Assembly: GCF_900186865.1 (NCBI RefSeq)
Contig: NZ_LT906480.1
Span: 3,304,001-3,368,000 of the forward strand
DNA from: Stenotrophomonas maltophilia
GTDB lineage: Bacteria; Pseudomonadota; Gammaproteobacteria; Xanthomonadales; Xanthomonadaceae
Length of the DNA stretch: 64,000 nucleotides
Reading direction: 5' to 3'
Shown: one piece after another, positions 8,055 through 14,953 of the stretch
Layout of the letters: every line of letters starts with the position of its first letter
Numbering within the stretch: position 1 is the stretch's first letter
The notes under the pieces: model-generated
What the model was told of the DNA's origin: nothing
The model's input: the letters and a program-made list of their open reading frames with translations, nothing else
Databases searched by the model: none
Position numbers and translations under genes: made by a program

Positions 8055-8507
8055 ATGCGCAACCCCCGGCTGCTGATCACCGCCATCGCCCTGCTGCTGC
8101 TCGGCCTGGTCGTCAACCATTTCATGCAGCGCCCGCCGGCGCCGCAGTTCGCGCCGGACCTGCAGGGTGCGACTGCCGCGCGCGCACCGGCCACGGCCAC
8201 GCCCGGCAAGGGCAACGGTCTGCCCGCCTTCCTGCCCGCCGAAGCCCTGCAGACGATTGCGCTGATCCAGCGCGGCGGGCCGTTCCCGCACCGCCAGGAT
8301 GGCAGCACCTTCGGTAACCGCGAACAGCAGCTGCCGCAGCGTCCGCGCGGTTACTACCGCGAATACACCGTGGACACCCCCGGCGCGCGCACCCGTGGCA
8401 CGCGCCGCATCGTCACCGGCGGCGATCCGCCGGAGGCGTGGTACTACACCGACGACCACTACGAATCGTTCCGCAGCTTCACCGTACCGGCCCAAGGAGC
8501 GCAGTGA
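8055..8507 (+). CDS. Barnase-like guanyl-specific ribonuclease (N1/T1 family) with N-terminal membrane anchor
   Basis: A 150-residue protein: residues 6-23 form a hydrophobic signal or anchor segment, followed by an Ala/Pro linker and an RNase domain from about 55. The domain has the microbial guanyl-RNase pattern: DGSTFGNRE, YYREYTV with the general base near Glu103, arginines 117-118, and DDHYESF with catalytic His135. Such enzymes cleave RNA after guanosine. Its stop overlaps the start of the barstar gene, so toxin and inhibitor are translationally coupled. No clear signal cleavage site is visible, so it may stay tethered to the inner membrane. Confidence 0.87.
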   Translation: MRNPRLLITAIALLLLGLVVNHFMQRPPAPQFAPDLQGATAARAPATATPGKGNGLPAFLPAEALQTIALIQRGGPFPHRQDGSTFGNREQQLPQRPRGYYREYTVDTPGARTRGTRRIVTGGDPPEAWYYTDDHYESFRSFTVPAQGAQ

Positions 8508-8920
8508 TGAGCCACGACGATTTCGGCCTCGGCCTGCATGACATCAACAATGCCGGCGTCTACGCCATCGACAGCGACGACATCGGCGCACTGGCCGCAG
8601 CGATGCGCGATGCCGGCCTGAAGGTGATCCGCATCGACCTGGAAGGCGTCGCCGACAAACGCACCCTGCTCGCCCGGCTGGCGGCGCAGCTGGATTTCCC
8701 GGCTGGCTTCGGCGGCAACTGGGATGCACTGTCGGACAACCTGCGTGATCTGCAATGGCTGCCGGCCGACGGTTACGCGCTGTTCCTGGCCGACGTGGAT
8801 ACGTTGCGCGCCTCCACACAGAAGGATTTCGACACGTTGCTGGACGTGATGGACGAAGCCAGCCGCGACTGGGTCGGCCGCGACGTGCCGTTCTGGGTGT
8901 TCCTGTCGCAGAGCGCGTAG
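8507..8920 (+). CDS. Barstar-family ribonuclease inhibitor
   Basis: A 137-residue cytoplasmic protein. After a 20-residue N-terminal extension it has the barstar fold pattern: VIRIDLEGVADKRTLLARLAAQLDFP, then FGGNWDALSDNLRDLQWLP, the most conserved stretch, where barstar's RNase-blocking aspartates lie. It should bind the neighbouring barnase-like enzyme and protect the cell from unexported RNase. ATG at 8507 overlaps the RNase TGA by one base, with AAGGAG upstream. Followed by a REP element. Confidence 0.93.
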   Translation: MSHDDFGLGLHDINNAGVYAIDSDDIGALAAAMRDAGLKVIRIDLEGVADKRTLLARLAAQLDFPAGFGGNWDALSDNLRDLQWLPADGYALFLADVDTLRASTQKDFDTLLDVMDEASRDWVGRDVPFWVFLSQSA

Positions 8921-8932
8921 GGCAATGCCCTG

Positions 8933-8984
8933 GTAGAGGCCGACCTTGGTCGGCGTTCCTGTGCCAACCAAGGTTGGCACCTAC
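8933..8984. repeat. Pair of GTAG REP elements
   Basis: GTAG followed by GGCCGACCTTGGTCGGC, then an inverted copy GTGCCAACCAAGGTTGGCACCTAC, lying between the convergent barstar gene and the repetitive protein gene. Confidence 0.88.
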
Positions 8985-9022
8985 CCAAACGCGAGCCGGC
9001 CAGGGCGTGGCGCGCCCCTCGC

Positions 9023-10789
9023 CTACCGGCTCCCGTTATCTTCCTGCAGCTCTTTCTTGAACGGAATGTCCGGCGGCGGCCGTGCCACCGCCGGCTGGTC
9101 CTGCATGTTCGGATTGGTGAGGCCGCAGCCGCCACCCGCCTGCAGGATCGAGATCACGCAGGAGATCTTCGTACCGGTGCCCGGCAACGGAATCTCCATC
9201 GACTTGATGCCCTTGCGCACCCAGTCGGCCAGCAGTGATTCCTGCGGCACCCAGTACTTGTCGAACGAGGTCGGCGTGTAATCGTACGGCGGTCGCTTCA
9301 ACCAGGTGCCAGACTGCGCGATGCGCTCCTTGCTCCAGCCATCGTTGGCGCCACCAGGGGCACCACGTTCGGCGTGACCGCCACCTTCCTGCCCCGGCAC
9401 GCGCACGCTGCCGTCGGCATTGAACAGGCCATTGTCCTTGCCTGCGGCACTGGCCTGGCTTGCGCCCCTGCTGGCGCCGTCGTGGTTGCGGCTCGACGCG
9501 CCCCAGTCGTCGCCCTTGGCAGGCGTAGCCCAGTTGCCCGGGTTGGGAGCCGGACGCGCGCCGGCCTGGGCCGGTGTCGTGCTGGAGGCGGATGGCCGTG
9601 GCGTGCTGCTGTTGGCCTGGGTTGCAGTGCTACTGGCCGCAGACGCCGGCGTTGCCGTTGGCGCGCTGCCACTGGACGTTGAAGGCGCCGCCGCGGGTGC
9701 CGACGCAACTTCGCGCTCGCGCACCTGCAGGTCACGGCCTGCCGGCGCACGCACGGTCGGCTCGCGCCCGGCCACAGCAGCCATCCGTACCTGCGGATCG
9801 ACCACGGCCTGCACTTCGCGCTCGCGCACCTGCACATCGCGCTGCGGCACACGGACCTGTACATCGGCCGTGCGCAGCGGCTGCGATATCGCCGGTGCAT
9901 CGACCGTACTGATTTCACGCTCCTGCACCGGGATGTCACGCAGCTGCGGCGTCCGCACCGCGATCTCCGGCGCACGCAGTGCGGCCGGGGCCGGCGGCGC
10001 CTGTACCGGCTGCACGCTGCGCTCGCGCACCGTCGGTACCGTGTCGCGCGGCACGATGCTGATCTCCGTGCGCGGCACGCTGACAGGTGGCACCACGAAA
10101 TCCGCACTGGCCTCGGCTACTTCGGTGGCCTGCACCGGAGACGGCGGCGGTGCCGCGACCGGCGCCGGCTCGGATTCGGCGGGCGGCGGCGGCACGCTGG
10201 CCACTGCAGCCGGAGCGGGTGCGGACGCAGCTGCCGACGCGGACGCCGGACGCGGCTCAGGCGCCGTTGCGGCCCCTGCGTTCTGGCCAGCTGCAACCTG
10301 GCCCGGCGGTGCAGCGGCCGCCGCTTCCGCACCTGGCTGATCGCCACCGCCCTCCTGGGTAGCGCGACCGACGAACTCCACCTGCACGCGCTCGCCCTCG
10401 GCGCCTTGTTCTTCCGGTGCCGAGGTGCGGATCACTGCCACCCATAGCAGCAGCACGAAGAACAGCAGATGCAGCAGCGCACTGGCCAAGGCCGAGACCC
10501 AACGCATCCAGCGCTGGTCGCGCGGCGCAGCATCCCAGTCCTGCCAGAACAGACGGCGCAACGCTTGCAAGGGTGACAACCGGGGCAACTGCCCGGGTGG
10601 CCCCGGCAGCGGACGCGGCAGCAGCACCGCGATCAACTCGCTGGCGTGCAGCGGCCTCGGCAACGGACCGAGCGAGCGCAGCCACAGCGCCCAGCCATAC
10701 GGCAGGCGCGTGGTTTTCTCGAGGACGGCCCTGGGCTGCTGGCGGGCCAGCAGCAGGTCGATGAACTGCTCGGCCCGGGTCAGAGGCAC
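9023..10789 (-). CDS. Xanthomonad 'transmembrane repetitive protein', TolA/TonB-like layout
   Basis: A 588-residue protein with one transmembrane helix (about 97-120), a cytoplasmic N-terminus rich in Leu/Pro/Arg, and a long periplasmic Ala/Pro region. About residues 220-360 hold degenerate repeats built on V-x-V-RERE-V and P-x-VR. A distinct C-terminal domain (about 500-588) contains Trp and Cys residues (KISCVISILQAGGGCG). The layout recalls TonB or TolA, with a membrane anchor and a stiff linker ending in a partner-binding domain. The function is not established. The GTG start at 10789 lies ten bases after nfuA on the same strand; its ribosome site is weak. Confidence 0.75.
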   Translation of the reverse strand: MPLTRAEQFIDLLLARQQPRAVLEKTTRLPYGWALWLRSLGPLPRPLHASELIAVLLPRPLPGPPGQLPRLSPLQALRRLFWQDWDAAPRDQRWMRWVSALASALLHLLFFVLLLWVAVIRTSAPEEQGAEGERVQVEFVGRATQEGGGDQPGAEAAAAAPPGQVAAGQNAGAATAPEPRPASASAAASAPAPAAVASVPPPPAESEPAPVAAPPPSPVQATEVAEASADFVVPPVSVPRTEISIVPRDTVPTVRERSVQPVQAPPAPAALRAPEIAVRTPQLRDIPVQEREISTVDAPAISQPLRTADVQVRVPQRDVQVREREVQAVVDPQVRMAAVAGREPTVRAPAGRDLQVREREVASAPAAAPSTSSGSAPTATPASAASSTATQANSSTPRPSASSTTPAQAGARPAPNPGNWATPAKGDDWGASSRNHDGASRGASQASAAGKDNGLFNADGSVRVPGQEGGGHAERGAPGGANDGWSKERIAQSGTWLKRPPYDYTPTSFDKYWVPQESLLADWVRKGIKSMEIPLPGTGTKISCVISILQAGGGCGLTNPNMQDQPAVARPPPDIPFKKELQEDNGSR

Positions 10790-10799
10790 GCGTCAGCGA

Positions 10800-11399
10800 T
10801 CAGGCGGCGTTGCCGCGAGGGATATACGGCGCGTGGCCACTGTCGTGGTCGGTCGCGTCGCGCACGGCGGTCACGCCCGGCACGCGGCCCATCAGGGTCT
10901 TTTCAATGCCCTGCTTGAGGGTCACGTCGGCCATGCCGCAACCCTGGCAACCGCCACCGAAGCGCAGCAGCACCACGCCTTCGGCCGAAACTTCCTGCAC
11001 GGCCACCTTGCCGCCATGCGAGGCCAGCTGCGGATTGATTTCGTTTTCCACCACCCAGTGCACGCGCTCGACCAGCGAGGCGGCATCGCCGGGCGCTTCG
11101 CCCTTGATGCGCGGTGCCTTGATGGTCAGCTGCTGGGTACCGGCACTGCCGGCGACGATGTCGATCTCGGCGCCATCGAGCCAACCGACGCTGCCAGCAT
11201 CAACATAGAGCGTGAAACCGTCGCAGTCCACCGCCCACTCGTCGCCGAGCAGGTCGGTCGGTTCGGCGAACTCCAGCCGGGCGTCGGCGCGCGGGGTGCC
11301 GGGATCGACCGCGCTCAAGCGCACACCCATGCCGGGCACGCCCTCGCGTTCGATCAGCTTGCGGAAATGGGTCTGGGCAGTGTCGGAGATCTGGATCAT
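10800..11399 (-). CDS. nfuA: Fe-S cluster biogenesis/carrier protein NfuA
   Basis: Delivers [4Fe-4S] clusters to client enzymes, especially under oxidative stress or iron shortage. The 199 residues contain a degenerate A-type (IscA-like) N-terminal domain without its cysteines, and a C-terminal Nfu domain from about residue 108 with the cluster-binding pair Cys151 and Cys154 in [14 protein letters not shown] at 11399. It is followed closely by the repetitive protein gene and diverges from phhB. Confidence 0.96.
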   Translation of the reverse strand: MIQISDTAQTHFRKLIEREGVPGMGVRLSAVDPGTPRADARLEFAEPTDLLGDEWAVDCDGFTLYVDAGSVGWLDGAEIDIVAGSAGTQQLTIKAPRIKGEAPGDAASLVERVHWVVENEINPQLASHGGKVAVQEVSAEGVVLLRFGGGCQGCGMADVTLKQGIEKTLMGRVPGVTAVRDATDHDSGHAPYIPRGNAA

Positions 11400-11489
11400 C
11401 AGGCTATTCTAGCCAAGTAAGCGTCAGCCGCTCATTCGATTTATACACCGTCCGGCGCATTGTTCAGTCAACACGAGGTGGAGATTCCC

Positions 11490-11840
11490 ATGGCCGACCT
11501 GATTCCACTGGCCCAGGCCCGTTGCGTGCCGCGCAAAGGCAGCGACCACAAGCTCGGTGAAGCCCGCCTGGCCGAACTGCTGCCGCAGATTCCCGGCTGG
11601 GAGCTGAGCGAGGGCGGACAGGCCCTGACGCGCACCTTCCGCTTCAAGGATTACTACGCCACCATGGCCTTCGTGAACGCGCTGGCCTGGATTGCCCACC
11701 GCGAGGACCACCATCCGGACCTGGGCGTGCACTACGACCGCGCTGTGGTGCGCTTTTCCACCCACGACGTGGGCGGCCTGAGCGAGAACGACTTCATCTG
11801 CGCTGCGAAGACTTCGGCCCTGACGGAGCAACTGCCATGA
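11490..11840 (+). CDS. phhB: Pterin-4a-carbinolamine dehydratase
   Basis: Regenerates the tetrahydrobiopterin-type cofactor after aromatic hydroxylation by dehydrating 4a-hydroxytetrahydropterin. The 116 residues show the family active site: [18 protein letters not shown] with His74, His75 and His81, and the later [15 protein letters not shown] at 11490 has a GGAG site; an upstream in-frame ATG at 11460 lacks one. Its end overlaps the TonB-domain lipoprotein gene by four bases (ATGA). No phenylalanine hydroxylase gene is in the window. Confidence 0.93.
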   Translation: MADLIPLAQARCVPRKGSDHKLGEARLAELLPQIPGWELSEGGQALTRTFRFKDYYATMAFVNALAWIAHREDHHPDLGVHYDRAVVRFSTHDVGGLSENDFICAAKTSALTEQLP

Positions 11841-12253
11841 ACGTACGCTTGCTGAGCCTGTCCCTGATTGCTGCGACCGGCCTGGCCGGTTGTGGCCCGT
11901 CGGAACCGCCGGCACCACCGCCGCCGCCGCCGACCGAAGTGGCCGCGGTGAAGACGCCGCCACCGCAGTACCCGCTTGAACTGGCCTGCATGGGCGTAGG
12001 CGGCACCAGCACCTTCAAGGTGACCATCGGCACCGACGGCAAGCCAAGCGAGGTCGCCCTGTTGACCGGCGCCGGCAACCCGCAGCTGGACGAACTGGCC
12101 AAAACGGCCGTTCAGGGCTGGCAGTTCAAGGCCGCCACCCGCAAGGGCGCTGCCGTGCCGGCCACCATCCAGGTGCCGGTCAGCTTCAACCCGCCGCAGC
12201 CGAAGCCCGATCAGTGCTTCGCCATCGAAGAACGCCTGCGCCGCGGCGGCTGA
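11837..12253 (+). CDS. Lipoprotein with TonB C-terminal domain
   Basis: A 138-residue predicted lipoprotein. The signal peptide ends in the lipobox LAGC (Cys19), followed by a Pro-rich spacer (PAPPPPPP) and a TonB C-terminal-like domain (about 40-125) with [21 protein letters not shown] and [14 protein letters not shown] segments. Canonical TonB is anchored by a helix; lipid anchoring with so short a spacer suggests a stand-alone periplasmic scaffold rather than an energy transducer. It overlaps phhB by ATGA, so the two are coupled. Function unknown. Confidence 0.8.
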   Translation: MNVRLLSLSLIAATGLAGCGPSEPPAPPPPPPTEVAAVKTPPPQYPLELACMGVGGTSTFKVTIGTDGKPSEVALLTGAGNPQLDELAKTAVQGWQFKAATRKGAAVPATIQVPVSFNPPQPKPDQCFAIEERLRRGG

Positions 12254-12298
12254 TCGCGCGCGCCCCGACGAGGCCAGCCGACGCCCGCCTCGCCCTCC

Positions 12299-12322
12299 CC
12301 GCCCCGGGCTCATCCGGGGCGG
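12299..12322 (+). terminator. Probable terminator hairpin
   Basis: CCGCCCCGG-GCTCAT-CCGGGGCGG gives a nine-base-pair stem after the phhB unit. Only CTGTCTGTT follows, so the T tract is weak. Confidence 0.55.
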
Positions 12323-12351
12323 CTGTCTGTTGACCAGGACCGCGTCGGTAC

Positions 12352-13161
12352 ATGCTGCAGATTCCCCCCGAAAATGTCTGGATCGCACTGGCGGTCACCC
12401 TCGCGGCCGGCCTGGCCACTGCCATCGGCAGCCTGCTGGTGCTGTTCTCGCGCCGCCCCAATCCGCGCCTGCTGGCGTTCGGCCTGGCCTTCGCCGGCGG
12501 CGCGATGGTCTACGTGTCGCTATCGGAAATCCTCAACAAGTCCATCGCATCGTTCGCCCTGGCCTATGGCGAGCGCACCGGCTTCACCTACGGCACGTTG
12601 GCCTTCCTGGCCGGCGTGATCGTGATCGTGCTGATCGACCACTTCATTCCCAATCCGCATGACAGCCTGGACAAGCAGGACCCTGCGTTCCGCGAAAACA
12701 GTCGCGAGTACCTGAAGCGGGTCGCGCTGCTGACCTCGGTGGCGATCACCGCGCACAATTTCCCGGAAGGCCTGGCGACCTTCTTCGCTACGCTGGAAAG
12801 CCCGTCGGTGGGCATGCCGCTGGCCTTCGCCATCGCCATCCACAACATTCCCGAGGGCATCGCGATCGCGGTGCCGGTGTACTTCGCCACCCAGAACAAG
12901 TTCTATGCGTTCAGCGCCAGCCTGCTGTCGGGACTGGCCGAACCGGTCGGCGCGGCACTTGGCTACTGCCTGCTGTCCGGATCACTGTCGCACGCCACCT
13001 TCGGCTGGGTGTTCGGACTGATCGCCGGCGTGATGGTGTTCCTGGCGCTGGACGAGCTGCTGCCGGCAGCCAAGCGCTATGCCAAGGGCCACGAGACGGT
13101 ATATGGCCTGGTGGCCGGCATGGGCACCCTGGCGATCAGCCTGGTGCTGTTCAAGTGGTGA
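12352..13161 (+). CDS. zupT: ZupT-type ZIP-family metal transporter
   Basis: Imports zinc and other divalent metals across the inner membrane. The 269 residues hold eight hydrophobic segments and the two ZIP signature helices HNFPEGLATF (about 138-147) and HNIPEGIAIAVP (about 163-174), whose His, Asn and Glu residues form the binuclear metal site. Length matches ZupT. ATG at 12352; AGGA lies about 15 bases away, so the ribosome site is poor. It appears monocistronic. No Zur box was recognised. Confidence 0.93.
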   Translation: MLQIPPENVWIALAVTLAAGLATAIGSLLVLFSRRPNPRLLAFGLAFAGGAMVYVSLSEILNKSIASFALAYGERTGFTYGTLAFLAGVIVIVLIDHFIPNPHDSLDKQDPAFRENSREYLKRVALLTSVAITAHNFPEGLATFFATLESPSVGMPLAFAIAIHNIPEGIAIAVPVYFATQNKFYAFSASLLSGLAEPVGAALGYCLLSGSLSHATFGWVFGLIAGVMVFLALDELLPAAKRYAKGHETVYGLVAGMGTLAISLVLFKW

Positions 13162-13223
13162 GGGGTTCCCGGCCAACGGGCTGAGCCCCCTCGCGGCTGG
13201 CACGTTCCGCAGTATCGAGAGGT

Positions 13224-13324
13224 CACGGGCGGGGCCGGCTTGCAGGGACGCCGTGAACCCGTCCATGGGGGCTTGTCCGCGGCATCCATGCCGCAGACAC
13301 CCCTGCAAGCCGGCCCCGCCCGTG
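13224..13324. repeat. Long inverted-repeat element (24-bp perfect arms)
   Basis: Arms 13224-13247 and 13301-13324 are perfect reverse complements (CACGGGCGGGGCCGGC core plus TTGCAGGG). The interior holds a smaller hairpin, GCGGCAT-CC-ATGCCGC. No coding sequence lies inside. I believe this kind of element, with a central CCATGGGGGC, recurs in xanthomonad genomes, but that is from memory. Confidence 0.8.
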
Positions 13325-13396
13325 CCCCGTCATTCTTCCGTGCACGCCAGCCGCGCGATGAAAAGATTGAAGAGCGAAGCGCGCGCTGCGTGCGTG

Positions 13397-13419
13397 AGTC
13401 GAGTACGACTCGAGTCTAC
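13397..13419 (-). repeat. GTAG REP element, minus orientation
   Basis: Read on the minus strand: GTAG then ACTCGAGT-CGT-ACTCGACT. The rest of 13162-13571, between zupT and the convergent rluC, holds no gene I can support. It contains this palindrome, the inverted-repeat element and unassigned G+C-rich sequence. Confidence 0.7.
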
Positions 13420-13571
13420 AAAGGCTGCGTGCGGGTATGGGCCTACGCTGCGGATGTCCGGGTCCGCCTTGTAGCGAGCCGAGCACCGCAGGTCCGGCGA
13501 GGGCGAAGAGGCGCGGGTGTCTGAGCGCTGCGAATGGCGCCGACCAAGCGCCCGGCGCCGCCGAACTGCCG

Positions 13572-14546
13572 TCAGCGCAGGCGATCCAGCGCCTCGACCA
13601 GCTCATCGGCCAGCGGCGCGTTCAGCACATACGGGCTCTTGCCATCGTCCAGCGCGAACTCCAGCGAGGCCGCGTGCAGGAACAGACGCTTCAGCCCGAT
13701 CTGCTCACGAAGCCGCTTGTTGACCGCCGGATCGCCGTATTTGTCGTCGCCGGCCACCGGATGACCCAGGTGCTGGGCATGCACGCGGATCTGGTGGGTA
13801 CGGCCGGTCTCGATGCGCACTTCGCAATAGGAATGGCCGCCGCGGCGCTCCAGCACCCGGAAGTGGCTGATCGATTCCTTGCCGATCGCGTTGACCTGCA
13901 CATGGCGCTCGCCGCCCTGGCGCAGGCCGACATGCAGCGGCGCATCGACCGTCATCACCCCGTCGGGCATGCGTCCGGCCAGCAGGGTCAGGTAGCGCTT
14001 GCGGATGCCGGCACCGTGGTCTTCACGCAGCAGCGCCTGCAGTTCGCTCAGCGCCGAGCGCTTCTTGGCCACGATCAGCAGGCCCGAGGTGTCTCGATCC
14101 AGCCGGTGGACCAGCTCCAGGGTCTGCCCCGGGCGCAGCGCGCGCAGGGTCTCGATGGCGCCGAAGCTGATGCCGCTGCCGCCGTGGCTGGCCACGCCGG
14201 TGGGCTTGTTCAGGGCCAGCAGGCGCGCGTCCTCGAACACGATGGCCTGCTCCAGCCGGCGCATGAATGCCTCCGGGGGACCCACCTTGTCTCCCTCTTC
14301 GGTGAGACGAACCGGCGGCACGCGCACTTCGTCGCCCGCCTCCAGCTTGCGCTCGGCCTTGGCGCGGCCGCCGTTCACCCGTACCTGGCCACTGCGCACC
14401 AGCTTGTAGACCAGGCTGCGCGGGGCGCCCTTCAGCTGGCCGAGCAGGAAGTTGTCCAGGCGCTGGCCGGCGCGGTCGGCGGGAACGGTGATCATGCGCA
14501 CGGAAGGCTTGTCGCCAGCGGGCTTGGTGGGGTCTTGGGCGGTCAT
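13572..14546 (-). CDS. rluC: 23S rRNA pseudouridine synthase RluC
   Basis: Isomerises specific uridines of 23S rRNA (955, 2504 and 2580 in E. coli). The 324 residues have an S4 RNA-binding domain (about 28-80) and a catalytic domain with HRLDRDTSG, catalytic Asp150. ATG at 14546 is chosen because it begins just before the S4 domain; the frame stays open far upstream through non-coding leader. The divergent arrangement with rne matches the rluC-rne pairing of other gammaproteobacteria and supports RluC over other RluA-family members. Confidence 0.92.
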   Translation of the reverse strand: MTAQDPTKPAGDKPSVRMITVPADRAGQRLDNFLLGQLKGAPRSLVYKLVRSGQVRVNGGRAKAERKLEAGDEVRVPPVRLTEEGDKVGPPEAFMRRLEQAIVFEDARLLALNKPTGVASHGGSGISFGAIETLRALRPGQTLELVHRLDRDTSGLLIVAKKRSALSELQALLREDHGAGIRKRYLTLLAGRMPDGVMTVDAPLHVGLRQGGERHVQVNAIGKESISHFRVLERRGGHSYCEVRIETGRTHQIRVHAQHLGHPVAGDDKYGDPAVNKRLREQIGLKRLFLHAASLEFALDDGKSPYVLNAPLADELVEALDRLR

Positions 14547-14953
14547 CAGGCTGTTTATTCTGTTACACTCGGGGGGCGAGATAAGGGATTGATTTCGTTG
14601 GAAGTTACTCAGGGCCAGAAGCCCAGCTTCCGACGAATCCGGCACAGTGCGCGACCACCGCCCGCGGGGCGGCCATGTTAGCGGCTCACCGGCCTTCCCG
14701 GCCATCGCCGGATGCCTGACACGCAACCGTGCTGAACATGTCCCGCGTGGCGCTCCAGCCTGGCTGACAGCTGCCTGCGGCCCTGCAACACCCAAAAACC
14801 ATAAGAGTGAAGCGCTCCCGCGGCCTGCCGTGGTGTCGTAGCGCTGGAAACCCAAGCCGCCCTCCCCGCGCTTGCGCGAATGGGCGGCGAGCCGTGTCCA
14901 GAGGCGAAACCCCATGGCGTTCCGCGCGGTAGCCGCTTGCGAGGAACGCAACA
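14547..14953 (+). promoter_or_regulatory. Shared promoter region and long rne leader
   Basis: About 400 bases without a supported gene separate the divergent rluC and rne. Most of it would be the 5' untranslated leader of rne if transcription starts near rluC. The leader contains possible hairpins, for example AGCGCT at 14811 and again at 14840. In E. coli a structured leader of similar length lets RNase E degrade its own mRNA. That a similar loop works here is inference; the structures are not recognisably the E. coli ones. Confidence 0.5.

Noticed and set aside
13162..13571. Possible small genes between zupT and rluC
   Set aside because: Short open frames here run through inverted repeats and have no ribosome sites.
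14564..14569. TACACT as an rne -10 box
   Set aside because: No acceptable -35 element at 16-18 bases upstream; left unassigned.
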